This document shows positions 23,465-37,042 of a stretch of 64,000 nucleotides of DNA, piece after piece. This stretch comes from Anas platyrhynchos. Lineage: Eukaryota > Chordata > Aves > Anseriformes > Anatidae. How positions within the stretch are numbered: the stretch's first letter is position 1; every line of letters begins with the position of its first letter. The stretch is taken from contig NC_092588.1 in the NCBI RefSeq assembly GCF_047663525.1, forward strand, positions 84,999,501-85,063,500, in the 5' to 3' direction. A program made the position numbers and the translations under genes. The notes below the pieces were generated by a model. It saw nothing but the letters and a program-made list of their open reading frames with translations, was not told the DNA's origin and did not search any database.

Positions 23465-26400
23465 ATGAGCATACATTTTATATGTTATATCCTCTGCAAT
23501 AATATCGTATGTCACACGAAAGCCCAATAATAATAATATAAAGTGCATGCACAGAAAGAAATAATCCTTACATGGGAATAAAAATAATATTATTCTATCA
23601 CTCGTACCATTGTTGGCAGAAAAAAATAAATTTCAGGATAGAGACATAAATCTGAGCTCCAGTGCACTCAGCAACATTTGTGGTGGAGCTGCAGGCTGAC
23701 AAGAATTGTGTCAGGACTTTTCTCTGATGCACTCCTTGTACTCACTTCCCTATTGTACACAAAAAGGCTCAGTGCCTTTACAGGGAAGTCTCCCTCTCCC
23801 TCCAGGGATTTTCAGTCATCCTAAAGAGACTTGAAACATAGTGAGCAGAGAGACAGCCAAACCACCGCCAGCCAGTGCTGCCCAGCAGTCCGCAAGAGTC
23901 TCATGTAGCAGAGTTGGCTGAGGGCTTTCTCTTTCTCAGGGCAAGGGAGGTCTTACTCAGAAGTTCCCTCCCCTTTCCATTCATTAACATGGTGGCAAAT
24001 AATTATTCAGTTAGATGATCACACTTGCAATCAAAATATGGCATGAACAGAACTAAGGGTGTATATACATGTACATGCTATTCAGTGCTATTCATTCAAA
24101 ATACAAAGTACAGCTTAGCCCATAGCAAAAGAGTTCAGATAAACCATGTTACTTCACATCTGTTGCAAGCTGAGAGCATGTAACAGGCATGAAGGATAGC
24201 TCAGTTCTCCCTAGGAGCTGGGTCACAAATCATATAAAGTTGCATAGGTTAAAACCTTAAAAGTTCTTTTAAATCTGATTCCTGGTATACTTACTATACA
24301 GCTGGCAACATACTGACATTTGTGAGCTGTAGTTGAACTCTGTTTAGAAGAGCTTCAAAAGATAAATTCTGCTTAAAAGTTTTTATGAATGACAAATGGA
24401 CATGGGATCTCGGGAGCTTCAGAACATGGGGATGAAACATAAGGAATCAAGCAAGGAAGATGTAAGCTAAGTTTTTGTTTGTCTGTTTGTATGTTTTTTT
24501 TTGTTGTTATTTTTTTTTTCTTTCTTTTTTTTTTTTTTTAGTGGACTTGATAGAAACCTCAGGGGAAAGGAGTGACAGATAGTGGTTGAAACAGCTGTTT
24601 CCACAGTGTGCCAATATAACCTCAGTGGGAAGTGGAAGCTGGACAGAGCAGATCGTGTGCAGCCAGCACTGAACCTGGAAAGGTTCCCTTAAGTCAGCAT
24701 GCACAAAGACTCTGGTGCCATGCCAAGCATCATTGCATACGGGCTACGAGGTCAAGCAAATAAGAATAATCATAAGGAGCTCAGAGGAACAGCTATCTCA
24801 CCAGCCAGTCTGTCACTCAGTTCTAGAGGATTACAGTTTGAATAGTAACAGGCATCAAATTAAGGAGCAAGCTCGATACAAAGTGTACATATATTCAAAC
24901 ACACTAATGTAGCTTCACAGCCTGAAGACAATTGCAAGAAGAAGGTATTTTAAAGTATAATATAGCACCTGTTTTCCCATGCTTAAATTCACTGTCCATT
25001 TGCATAGCTAATATCAGAAGCCTGGTCTATGGAATCTGCTCATGACCTGAAAAATCAAGCAGGGGACAGCACACAAGATTGAGCCAGGTGGAACTGCTAC
25101 TTTACAGATTTTATCTGAGTGCTAAATGACTGGTTTCTTCATTCATCCCAGCAGTGATTTAAGCCTCTGGCTACCACCACTTTCTTCCATTCAATCTCAC
25201 TTGAAAACACTACTAACCTTCTACTCTTGTTGTGTCAGACTCTGTATTCTTGTTTACTAATCTGGTCTGTCTCTAGGAACTTTCCATATCACATTTTCTG
25301 GAAATCAAAAGAGTAAGTAAGGCTCGGTCAGCCAGCAACCATTTCCTAAAGTTTCCATTTTTTTTTGTACATTTATTAATTCATTAAGTCATTCAGAACA
25401 GCCACACAGAAATTACTTTGGGGAGTTGTATTGGCAAATGGGGAAACAAACCATATGTGAGCTAGCTATCTTTATTACTAGAATAAATAAAAGTTCAAAC
25501 AAATACATGCTCATAGTCCTGACATGATAGATAAAGTATAAGGAAGTATTAAGATATGACTTTAGGGAACAGTTCAAAAAAGCATTGTTTTTTTATTCTT
25601 CTCTCCAAACCCAAACATGTTCTTGTTCATTGCTTCTCTCTGAAAAACATGGGATCATCAGTAAAGTCAGAATACTGATTTTTTAATTTATCATTTGAAT
25701 TCATATCAAAATATTATTAAATGCCTTTTTATTTATCTTTTAAAGTATTTCCTCCTTTTTACTTAATGAAAGCATACTGCAGTCCCAAGTTACCAACATT
25801 TTGGAGTATTTTTAATCTAAAGCACAGAAGGCAGATACTTTCTATACTGCAGGTAAGTGTGCATACTGTTCTTTGAAGTCATAAAAGAGCCTCAGACACC
25901 TTAAAAACAATCAGCTTTTCTTCTGCCAGATCTTTTTTTTTTTTTTTTCTCTTGCTATTTTTAATAAACTTTGTAATATTTTTTTTCTTAAGCAGGCAGG
26001 TAAAGGTGAATGGGAGCTCCCAGTCCCAAACCTCCCCTAGCTTTCTGTATTCTCAGCCTCTTCAGAAAAGGCAGAGACAATCTGGCAGGCAGCCTGGAGA
26101 AGGAAGAAGAAGAACTGAGAGTCAGGGCAGTCAGGCTGCATCAACTTGCCAGAGAAGTGCTTGCCAATTTCCCTTTCTCCCTGCAGTGAGAAAATGAGTT
26201 GGATAAAAGCCTTTCAGGCAAGCAACAGGCAAGCTACCTTTTTTTTTTTCTTTTTTTTTTCCCCATTGGTATATTTAGTATGGGATTTTTCTAGAAACCC
26301 CTTCTCCTCTTTCGCTCCCTTCTTCTCTCACTAATTTTTAAAAAAATATCTTTATGGTAATTTGCACCAGCAAAAATATCTACAGAAAGCATGAAAGGAG

Positions 26401-27799
26401 AAACAGATGGAAGCAGATAGTGTTGGAGAGAAGATAGAAGGCTGAATAGCTTTGTATGGTTAATTGGTTGGTTAATAACTCATATCAGTTTATAGTATTA
26501 CACAGTAGCTTCATCAGATACGCTGAGAGGAGTCTCATGGTAGAGATGGTTGGAGGAAATGCAGCACAGAGTTTTAGTTGCTCTGTGGAAACAAAAAGTT
26601 GCTGAGTAGTAAAAAAACAACACACACACACACAAAAAAAAAAATAATTTAGAAGGACAGCCAAATCATATAAATAACACTTAGACTCCTTGATCTAACC
26701 TGATTTTTTCTTTTTAATGAAAGGATTGTTAGATTTTTATTTATAGGTAATGAATATAGTCCTGTGAATACAAAGGATGTCTTTGAAGAGAAACAAACAC
26801 AGTGTAAGCAGGAAAATGAAACAAACAAACTAAAAGCTATTCAGTAACTGGGTACTAAATAGTGTGGAGGAAAGCACTTCATTTTATCATCTGCAATTAC
26901 TAATTACAGAGATTGTGGCACATATACACCACAGTGCTTTACCATTTTTTTCTTTTAAAGCAAGACCCTGAAGAGATTTTAAGTAAATGCTTAGAGTTCA
27001 CCAAAAAGACAGAACATGTGTTGTGGTTGCAGTTTGTTGCAGCAAGGCAACATTTTAAGTTCACACTCCTTGAAGAACAGACTAAGGATTCTGAATCACT
27101 TCAGCAAGGCTGTACAAAACTAAGTATCCCTCCATGATTCCTCTTGTCTGAGGAGTAGGAGATTTCTGTAACTTCTGTTATTGATTGTAAAAGGAAAGTC
27201 TAGACAATGAAGTTACAACAACTGAGAAAAAGTATAACAAAAAATATTGTTCTATTTCTGGAGTATTGTTACTCTTGATATATTTTCTTACCCCCACCAC
27301 TCCCTCTCCCCTGGAATCATGATTCTAGGAAATATTCAGGTTTTCAGATTGGTTATTTTCTGGGAAAATACATTGCTAGTTTTTAAATTACTTTTGGGCC
27401 CTTAAGTTTGTCAGATTGTTAATAGAAACAATAACCAAAATATATCCTGAAGTTTGTTTTTCATTCTAAAAAAGAAATCTGCAGAACCACAAAGCCTTTT
27501 TTTCAATGACTTTTAAGATAATCTTGAGATTTTAGGAGGAAAGCTGATACCACATACTTGCAAATGCAGTGGTAACAAATACATGACCACATTAGCAAAG
27601 AGAAAAAATCAAGCAACTTGCCAGATTATGTTGTCTGATCGCAGGTGAGGGAATTTAAAATTTGTTTCCTGATTTTTTTACATAACTATGTTAGCCTCCA
27701 TGCTAGTGGTAAGCAGGAGGCTCAGATGATAAGCAGAGTATGTTTGTACCTACAACATTATGAAAGAACAGGAGAGCACACCCAGCCCAACAGTGGTTA

Positions 27800-28650
27800 C
27801 TGGATCATCATCCCTTGCTGAGGACAGGTCTTCATGGGTGCTGGTCAATAAACTGCAGGCATACAGGCACCACAATGGGCTCTCAGACAATTAAACACCT
27901 GCCATATTGTAGCTGTGAAAAATGTTGTTTCTAACTTGGGCTGAGCAGTAGACAAGATATATACCTCACAGGGAAAACAAACTTGCTCAGGAGCAGGGCA
28001 GGCCTGGAGGGTTGTGCCCTCTCCTTCTTTTCCCCTCAGCAATGTCCAGGCGAGGTGGTGGCAGGGATAAGGTGGGCACTGGGTGGTCAGGGGGCTCACG
28101 GCCCCTGCCCAAGCCTTGCCCAGCTCCTCACACTGAGCAACTGCTGACAGCTGTGGCCTAGTCCCACTGTGATGCCTGACCAGGATGGGCCGCCAAATGC
28201 TGGAGGGGCTGCTGAGATGGATCTTCAAATGGAAAGTCAACATGTGCCCTACACCATGTAGCCATTACTGACCTCCACAACTCATGGTAGGAGAAGCCAA
28301 CCTGCTTTGCTGGATTTTTACCTCACAATTACCTCTTGTTAAAACATGTCTGGTTTCACCCAGTCCAAGTCTTGAGGTATTGTGCAAGGGTCTAGAGGAG
28401 AGTGTTGCCATTAGCACCAGGCACGTGTCTTTTTGGCAGGTGCAGGAGAAAGTAGCCACAGGAGGAAGCTGATGCAGCTGTTGCATTTCTCTCCCTCGGG
28501 CCTTGGCCTTGGCTGTGTATTGCACTTAGCCATGCACCTGATGGCTGTTTGTGTGAACGAGGGCCCTGTGCCAGCTTGGGGATCTGCACAGCGGCGGTGA
28601 GCTCTGCAATTAGGTGTTTAATTTGTATTGTAAGGCAGATCTCTGCCCTT
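27800..28650. other. GC-richer block without recognised gene
   Basis: This block has visibly higher GC than its surroundings, especially 27,990-28,200 and 28,440-28,620. It has few CpG dinucleotides, so it is not a CpG island like the one at 44.7 kb. A 132-codon minus-strand frame (27,845-28,243) has no recognisable domain and ordinary composition for GC-rich non-coding DNA. It may be a decayed repeat or an exon of a long non-coding RNA; nothing visible decides this. Confidence 0.35.
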
Positions 28651-31229
28651 TCACTGATTTTTAGCCTTTGTTATGGTCCAAAACCAGTATAGACCTGTGA
28701 AATACCGTCACAGGTGAGGATTATTTTTGGTGTTAGAGTTCTGAAATATCAATCTACTCTTGAACATTTTACGTAAAACAATAGGCTCAATAGGCTTTTT
28801 GCCAGTGCAGGTGTGTACCTAACTATTTAATCTGTAAGAGGTGTTGTACTCCAAAGACCTTGACTAAGAAATAGATAAAAACAAAATTTACTCTCTAAGT
28901 CACCTCACGAGATTTTTCTGTGTTGCTTAATCTGTTTTTTTCCTGAGGTCTGTGGTTTATCACCAACATGGTGTTTCTGATTCTTAATGGAACAAGTGAG
29001 ATTATTTAAGGAGAACAGCTGTTTATGAGGAAGAATTAAATAATAACTGTTGATTTATGGACATGAAGTTAACCTTTCTTCCTGTTTTATCAGATAGTAA
29101 TACTTTGATTTCTCAAAGTAACAATTATCCACATCCATTGAGTCTACCAGACAGCCAGAAGGTAAGCTTAGGAACAGTTGTGTGGCCGTGTCTCCTGTGT
29201 CAGTGGTTAGTGCTCACCAAACAGAGGGATTGAAATATGTTTGTAGGGAAGGAGTAGATCCATGAGGTTCATTGTTTCCTGAATCAACCAAACTGGTCTT
29301 TATTGGCAGGTTGTCTTTACTCTCAGGTTGGTGAAGTAGTTGCAAACTTGCCAGTTCTAAAAAGCAGCAAAGCTTCTCCGAAAGGTGTGAGCTGAATTAG
29401 ATAACAGTGAACTTAGAAAGACGTTCATTTTCCATACTAAAAACCTACTAAGAAAACAGTAAGGGTTCCTGTGAATGAAAGTGTGTGCACACTAGGGCAT
29501 GAGAAGCAGACCAGGGCTGATGTAGCAGGTGGAAGATGTCACCTTGCATCCCGGCACTCTGCCCAGGTCTCCAATGGCTTGGGGCTCCCACAAGGGTCAC
29601 ATGCTAGGAACGGGGGGCTGATTACAACAATTTGGTGAAAGAGCATTTACCCATGTTCTGTTGCATTGCAGACATAATCAGCAGGTGTTTATCTTTCTCA
29701 GCATATACTTTTTCAATTTTGCTCTTAGAATGCATATTCCTCTAGGGGAACCAAACCAGATCTGGAATTTGGATGACTCATTAGGGAAGGGTCATGGGAA
29801 TGTACTTGAATTGTAGTAGCAAGATCTTGCAACAAAATGGAGATATTAAATAGGGCCAATATACAGGCTATGTGACATGTAATTTAATTTATCTTCAGAG
29901 TGTGGATGTTTAGAAAACAAAGATCTACATGTATCTTTCTGCTTTGTGTGAACTTACTACTCTTCTGTTTGACTGAGAAATTCACCTGATTTGGGGACTG
30001 TAGCAATAAATCTATATATTGGCAGGTGCCTATTCATACAACGTGGAGATTCTGCGATAAGTTCTGGAGGAAAGTCAATGTTGCAAAGTGAAGTGTAAAA
30101 TTATTCCTGTCTCAATGTTATTTTTGAATCATATATCTCTGCCTTTTATGAACAGCAGGCATATTTGGAAGAATTATGTCTGAGTCATAAATCCCTATTT
30201 GCCTGGGACATGACTAATAGGTGTCTTTAACACAGAGAGATGATATTACTGTCTTAGCTTGCAATTTTTTTAACCTCTGAAGCACATAGAACAGATGAAG
30301 TTTAAACAGCACAATGACATTAATCTATGGTCTGTCAGAAGATTGTTACCTCCCTCCTTTTCTGGTCCATTGGTTCCAGCCAGCAGATGCTGTAATTTAT
30401 ATGATTCCCCAAATTTATTATTTCAGTATTTAGCAAGCAGAGTCAGTGTGGTTTCTTTCTGAACCCGCAGGTTGTCGTGATCCGTGGGAGAAGGGGAGTG
30501 AGCAAGTCATGAGGGAGGAGAAGTGCTTTTGGGCGTTCCCTGGCACCACCTCCGCCAGGGCTGCCTCTGAGGAAAGCAGAAGTCTATTTAAATGCATAAT
30601 GCTGCAAGATCTTTCCACTGGTGCTACCAGCAGGGCTTCTCAGCTGTCTGTAGGCAGTTACCGACCCCTTGAGTAGCCATATGTCTTGAGTGCAATAACA
30701 GAAAATTCATCAGCAGGTTTCTGTTAGCCTTATTGTCTTGTGGAAAAGACAGAACAACTTGAAAAACAGATCTCAAATATTAATGTTTAATATTTGTGAA
30801 TATCTGTGCTAGTCTAAAGGCTCCCAAACATTGCTTATGAATACGTTCTGAATTTTACAGAAAAGATTACAATTAACACCATCATCTCTACATACCCTCA
30901 CTAGCTACTTACTTGTCATTACTGTTATTAGCCATTTATTCATGTGTTGTACATCAGACTGTGCACTCCAGCATAGCATTGTGAACAGTTACAAAAAGCT
31001 TATGTCCCTAAAGCCAAAGCCTCTTTATGTGCATTTCTCTGTATATATACACAGCACATGACATGATACGTTGATAAATGTTATTATATGTAACAGGAAT
31101 GAACGATAACTTGGAGTCTGCTGAACAGCCCCAATTGTTCCTGACAGCGTGTTGTCTGCAACATTAATTCGCCTTGACAGTGCAATATGAAAATATAGTA
31201 AAGTCCAGAAGTTTCTTTGTGACATTTTG
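28651..31229. other. Non-coding stretch
   Basis: No gene or transposon is recognised. The segment 30,430-30,680 is richer in G and C. It opens with a pyrimidine-biased stretch ending in cccgcag and carries a 76-codon plus-strand frame (30,446-30,676) without known motifs. An exon there is possible, but no matching splice donor or homology was found. Confidence 0.5.
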
Positions 31230-31690
31230 ATGGGCTTTATGTCTTTAATTGTTTGCTCTTTGATACTCCTGCTATGTGATTTGTCCCTTCAATCACATGG
31301 CATTGTGTTTGCTCAGTTATTAGGCAGTCAAAATTCTTACAAGAAAATAACTGTTGAGGAATAATTAATGAGGAATAACATATAATGCATCATTGATATG
31401 GAAATTAATCAAGTTATGTGGAAATTCACAAGCCCTTCGGCAGTCATCAACATTTTTTATAAGTAAAATGGTAGCTGTCCAAGTATTTACAAACAAATAA
31501 CATGCTCTACCACTATCATAGAGTTAACTGATAAGATGTATTTGCTAAAGTGTCAACAAATTACAGTTTGTGCTGTTCGATCAGCTCTAATTAATTCTAT
31601 ATGTTCCTCAAGGGGGATTCAGTTCAAATGAGCTGATTATTAGCAGTGATGAGAGCTGGGTGGTTAAAATCCTATCCTTTTTTACAGCCT
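31230..31690. promoter_or_regulatory. Candidate conserved non-coding element (homeodomain-site rich)
   Basis: There are no repeats, homopolymers or open frames over about 450 bases. It is dense in homeodomain-type cores (aataattaatgagg, ggaaattaatcaag, gctctaattaattc), GATA/TGATAAG-like sites and TGATTATTAGC-type sequence. This texture of unbroken balanced AT-rich sequence with clustered TAAT cores is typical of vertebrate developmental enhancers. No comparison could be made, so conservation and enhancer activity are inference. If the CpG island at 44.7 kb is a developmental gene, this element lies about 13 kb upstream of its promoter. Confidence 0.35.
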
Positions 31691-31814
31691 TCAGGAATAT
31701 GAAAGCAATTGCTTGGACATGAAATAAGGAACTGATCTGTGTATTCAAATATGACAGATAAAACAGATTTTCTGCTTCTGGCAGAAAAGATAATCAGGGG
31801 CTTTGTGTATTTTA

Positions 31815-31850
31815 AACTTTTTTTTTTTCCTTTTTTTTTTTTTTTATTTA
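31815..31850. repeat. Poly(T) tract with interruptions
   Basis: Two T runs separated by CC between the two candidate conserved segments. Read directly. No retroposon body is attached that I can recognise. Confidence 0.8.
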
Positions 31851-32029
31851 GAAACAGACATTACAAGATTACACTGTAGCACTCTGAAACATAGCAAGTG
31901 ACATGTATGTAAAACTGCCTGACACTGACTGCATTTTAGGTTTGACACACTAGCATCTACCTCCAGATGAAACTAGCTGGAGGTTATGTAGTTTAGTCTC
32001 AGTTAGGAATTTATATTCTTTACATTGGA

Positions 32030-32420
32030 GGCTGACTTTGTGAGCTTTGGGCTCTGCTTGAAGAAGAAACGGCATCTTGAGGTACCAAAAAGTACATGTT
32101 TAAAGACAAACAGCTGAAATGACAGCAGCTGTTGCCCGCAGGCTTATCAAACTGAGCACTGAAAAGGATGATTTTATCCCTATACTATGGAGACTGTCAC
32201 TTTCTGATGTAAACAACATATAAAATTTCTTCTAAGCGCTAATAATGGTAGGCAGCTTTCCCCAAATGAAAGAGAAACTGTGATAATGCATCTGCCGGGC
32301 CTCGAAGGCTGCAAGCGGTGATGCAAAAGTTCAACAAATATTTAACATTATTTTTAATTTAGTTGCATTGAAAAGACTATGAAAAATAGTGCTTGTGAGA
32401 AAACTGCAAGGAAGGAGTTG
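32030..32420. promoter_or_regulatory. Candidate conserved non-coding element
   Basis: A repeat-free segment with the mixed texture seen in conserved enhancers. It contains CAGCTG E-boxes (near 32,110-32,135), an unusual CpG-containing block (tgccgggcctcgaaggctgc at 32,293-32,312) in AT-rich surroundings, and AT-rich TTTAAC/TTTAATTTAG sequence. No coding frame spans it. Retention of CpGs outside a CpG island suggests constraint, but this is inference only. Confidence 0.35.
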
Positions 32421-32721
32421 ATTATTTTTGGTTTGTCTCCAAAATAGATAAATCTGACTTGCAGTGTTCAATTCTAAGTATATTTTAAGTTTCTGAACCG
32501 TATTACTTTAAAGTATGGAATCAAGTATGTACCTGACATATTTGCAGGGTGGATTTCTAGCTCCAGAGCTCTCATTTTGTCGGCTATCACTACTTAATGA
32601 GTGGTATCATCAATTATGTATCACAGTTTCTTGGGATATTTAACTTCAGTACTATAATTTCAGAGAGCTTTTCTATTATTAGTGATGTGTCTTTTGTAAT
32701 CATTCTGCATTATTAATTCAA

Positions 32722-32723
<2 letters not shown>

Positions 32724-32753
<30 letters not shown>

Positions 32754-32766
32754 GGGGGGGGGGGAA
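32724..32766. repeat. Compound (AT)n-T(n)-G(n) tract
   Basis: Alternating AT (about 16 bases) passes directly into about 17 T and then about 11 G. Such three-part junctions are prone to length error in assemblies. Confidence 0.85.
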
Positions 32767-33583
32767 TGGGGAGGAGGAGAAAAGTCACCCAGATTATGTG
32801 TTTTTCAGGTTTACATACAATGGCCCATCACTATTTTATTTTATTTTATTTGTTTTGTCACTTATAGACAGACTTGTAGTCAGTAATGGCACTTGGCTAA
32901 GACAGGAACATAGAATTATTCAGTGCTTGACACACACCTTCCGTGGAAAGCTAGTTCCCTGTTTTAAGAGAAATTAAACTCCTAGAGTAACTTCAGATGT
33001 TTCTTTATACTAGTTCTAATCAAATATATTTCTGTAAAAATATCTTCAGGATAGATATTTTAATTTTTCATTAAAAAGATCAATTTTCCTTCAGAAAACT
33101 AACATCTTTGATCTTATCTCTGAAAACAAATTGCACTCCAGTTACCAAAGGGCTTTCGGGTTGTAGCCTCTGCTCATTACCAAACTGTCTTACAAGCAAA
33201 CTGGGTTACTGAGTGCCTAGATCAGAAAGCTCACTACCAGGCTCCCAGGTTCCTGGAACTCTCATTTAGGAAGTTTCTTATTTTTATAGTATGTGTAATC
33301 ACAGAGAAAAACAACAGACAAGCCTGCAGAAACTTAATCTGCAGACAGCTTTCAGATTCCTAATAGAACTGGACTTCAGGAGTGGTCTACAGCATTCTGA
33401 TGAAAATTGAAGGTGTGCTTTTTAAAAGTGTAATATATGATATCATACTACTGAGGTTTAAAGAGTCATGTATTTAAATTTGAATTTTTGAAATCAAGTG
33501 TAGAGAAACTAGATAGTTCTGCAGAAAATTTGAAATCCTTATGTCTTTGTTTTAATGTATGCTATGTTGTAGCTATAGTCCTC

Positions 33584-33620
33584 TATAGACTATATATACT
33601 ATAGACTATATATACTATAG
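33584..33620. repeat. 16-base tandem repeat, two copies plus partial
   Basis: The unit tatagactatatatac occurs at 33,584-33,599 and again, identical, at 33,600-33,615, followed by the first five bases of a third unit. A partly matching CTATAGTCC flank lies on each side, so the region is also rich in short inverted repeats. Confidence 0.85.
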
Positions 33621-34050
33621 TCCCAGTGACCAATGAGGGAGAGAAAAAAGGAAAAAGCTAAGTTAAAATATGGTTATATATATGATGGAGTAGGTGAAAA
33701 GTCATGGTCTTGGTGAATACAGTACTGCTCTGTTGGCAATATATGCTCAGTGTGCTTTTTTGACAAAAGTTTATATAGGAACAATATGGTATACAGAGTT
33801 TTCTGCTTTTTGTCATTAAAAATCCTCATAAGGGCAAGGTCATATAGTGGTAATTAAGAAGCAGAAGAGAAATGCAACTTTGTTGTCAAATTTTTTCTTT
33901 GCCTGACACATAAAATCAACATCTTAATACCCATAAATATCACATGAGACCAGTAAAAGTCTGATTTTTCATACTTTTATGTTACACCAATTTTACTGAT
34001 TCCACTCAATCTTTAATGTCAAAGCAAAAGTGGAAAACTTTCCTTTTTAC

Positions 34051-34052
34051 AA

Positions 34053-34083
<31 letters not shown>

Positions 34084-34085
34084 AT
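34051..34085. repeat. (AAAT)n microsatellite
   Basis: About eight to nine tandem AAAT/TAAA units, uninterrupted. No retroposon is recognised upstream of it. Confidence 0.9.
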
Positions 34086-37042
34086 CTGTGAAGTTACATA
34101 AGTATGCTAAACTCTGTCCTTTCAGGTCTTTCTGTCTGGATCTTCCCTAAAATGTGAGCATAGCTTTAAACAGTTTTAACTTTTGAGCTGGTTTTAGTAT
34201 ATGATAAAAGTTGAGTAGATGACTTTGCATATCACTTCCACTTGCCTGATAATCTTAAATTAACTCTAGTTTAGGAAGAACAGGAAATACCATCATTATT
34301 TATAGTAACAATAGAAGAAACAAACCATATTGTTCTAGTGAGGATTCAATTCTGAAAGGGATTCATTCCTGTGGAGGATAATAGTCTGATGTAAGAGTGC
34401 ACTTATTCTGTGATGATTTCAGTGGAATACAAGTAGGTGTACATTTTTGCCAACTTAAGTTAGTGCTATTTTATTCATGACCAGGCCTACTATATCTGCT
34501 GTCATTTTCTTTCCATGGGTTTTCTTTATATCCACAAAATACTGTTGTAATGCATCTGCCTCACATTTCTAGCCAACAATGGCGGCATGTTATTTCTGAA
34601 ATATTTCTGCAATTTCCAGTGTAGAAAAGAGTACTCCTTTTTCCCTTTCTGAGGAATAGGTATATTTTCACATTCCTAAGAAAGTGACAGTGAGTACAGA
34701 AGAAGAAGGTTTTTTAGGAATTGGGGATTTTTCTGGCAACAGATAGTTATGATAGTTGAAGAGGCACTGAAGCATTTAGATGCTTACCCAGATAAAAAGC
34801 TTTTGAAATCCTTCTCCATTAGATTTATGTTTAATTTTACTGTTCATATATCCATTTATGCCTGCCTATTATATATCTGCAGTGGTGTGGCTGGCTTATT
34901 TGTATCTTTAATAGCTTATTTATGCTTCCATTTTCCAAAGTTAAATAAAAGTTTCTCTTGAGAGTAGTAAAACAAAAGCAAGAAGCCACTCAAGAGATAC
35001 TGTATTTCCTCTGTCTTAGAAATAAAGGGTAGCTGATTGATATATACATGTAGTCCCTAGTGAGCTTTTATGTGCATCTTGGACAAGACGTTTAGCAGAA
35101 ACTAACCTCTTTCTGTAGAGAGACCTAAGTCTTGATTTTTCAACTGCCTCTGGCAAGAAGGACATCCTCCATTATCATCAGTGCAGTTGTGTTATCTACC
35201 TTTACGGAGATGGTGTTGGTCATACAAGCCTTAGTAGGCTTTTGTAATTTAAATGTGCTTCTCCCAGGCTCACTGAAGTGCCAAGCGAACTCCCCACATC
35301 ATCCTGGTTTTGCTGATTAAACACAGATTTTACTAGAAGGATGTAGTTAAAAATTACTGTCAGCCATTTTCTCCAGATTTTTCTCAGCTTCAAACTTTCG
35401 TAAAACACAAAGAACAGCTTGACAGAGTTTTATCTCAGATGTCTTCTTATTTCTTTTTTTTTTTTTCTTTTTTCTTGTGTGCTTAGAAGAATTAGAAAAC
35501 ATTAAAATTGCAAGGTAAGGCTTGAAGACAGGAAATTGTGATTTGCATGCAACAGCAATATGTAAACAGTTTTAAGAAAAGTAGTTCATTATAAGGTGTA
35601 ACTTTTTTGCTATGGTATACTGTAGTTGTTGGGCTCCTATATATATTACTATGATTCAAGGTAAATTGTCTTTAAACGATCACATCAGAGTGTCCCCTGT
35701 TCAGCTCTGTACAACTTGACTTCGTTGAGTTATTCTTAATACTGAATATTGAATATCTTAATATGATTTAAGTGCAGTAGGAAGGAAAGCTTTCTAAATT
35801 AAACATAACTGATAAATAATCCTGTATTTTATATGGTATTGCTTTCCCTTTCTATTCTTTTGCTTTACTTGACCTGGCGTTTTAATATTTTATTTTATTT
35901 ATTTCTGAATACAGCCACCATGATATATCGTTGAATAGATAAAGTAATAAAATATATGAGACATTCCAAATGTGTCTTTTTCATCCCCCAAAAAATCTGC
36001 ACTCCATCCATGCTTTTTAAGGACCTGCTGGTTTAAGTTTTTCAGTTATTGATTACATAATATTGCCATTATCTGGCAGTAGTAAATTAATACTTTATAG
36101 TAGTGCCTGACTGTATCATGTGCTCTGTTCTCATTGCTTAAAGGCAATGATTTGAAGAACGATAGAATAAGATGAAAGGAGAAGGGAAGGGAACAGATGA
36201 ACACAGAGATACAGTGTACCTGTCCAGCTGGGAACAGGAGGAAAGAAATGGTTGAGGTAGTCACAAATCACATATTTTGATTTTTTTTCTGCATAGCAAC
36301 AACCTTCCCAGAAATAAACGTGCAGCAGCAGTTCCTTATAAAAAGCAAATGCAGGTTGCCACCCACCAAGATACCATTCAGCCCAAACACTTTGGGGTCT
36401 CAGCTTTAACTCCAGAAGCCACAAGTTGATGTCCACACACAAGCAGGATTAGAAAGTTGATTACAGGTACATTTTCCCTCCTCTTTGTAGCATCCATGTT
36501 TAGCCATTCCTGAGAGCAGGTACCAGGCTTTGAGCAGTCTTTTGCCTTTTTTTTTTTTTTCCTACTACAGTTTTCACAGGCTTATGCAATAATATCATCA
36601 CATCCTTGTCTGTTCTTTTCATTTATGTTATGATGAGTCTGCCACAATTTTATTATAGAAATTCAGTGTTCAGAAACAGAATGATAAACCAGTATTTCTA
36701 AAGAATTTGAAATCCTCTCTACCGTTTTTACATCATGCACCAATTTCACATCTCTTTGGAAGTGAGGCTATGCATACCATCGGACCTCAGGAAAGAAAAC
36801 AAAAAAATATAGTGAGGTTTTTTATTTCAGTGAAAAGAGCACCTGTCAGTGTCGCGACACTGTGTTGATTTCTTGACTTACTCATTTAGAAGCAACATAA
36901 GGATTTTTCCTGGAGTCTGTATTTTTTGCGCTCTAAACAGAAAAGGAGGAGTGGTGAGGGCCCACAATGTTCCAAGCAGAGACAGCAGCTTTCAGCAGCA
37001 GCAGTGTTGCTGCCTCAAAGTTATATTAAAACTATACTGTTG

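Larger units (their letters stand above)
18129..27799. other. Long AT-rich stretch, no gene recognised
   Basis: About 9.7 kb without a supportable gene, RNA gene or transposon. It has a C-rich homopolymer pair at 18,791-18,810, A runs at 22,230-22,251 and 22,537-22,560, a large (TA)n array at 23,379-23,442, a T-rich stretch at 24,507-24,540, and CA-rich sequence near 26,620. Open frames (maximum 117 codons, at 21,546-21,899 on the minus strand) show no recognisable motifs. The segments at about 23,660-23,960 and 24,540-24,900 are richer in G and C but hold no identifiable exon. Confidence 0.6.

Noticed and set aside
23366..23548. Minus-strand 60-residue frame with poly Ile-Tyr
   Set aside because: It is a translation of the (TA)n array.
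30430..30680. Possible exon after cccgcag at about 30,470
   Set aside because: The pyrimidine tract is weak, no matching donor with an open coding frame of known type was found, and there is no homology.
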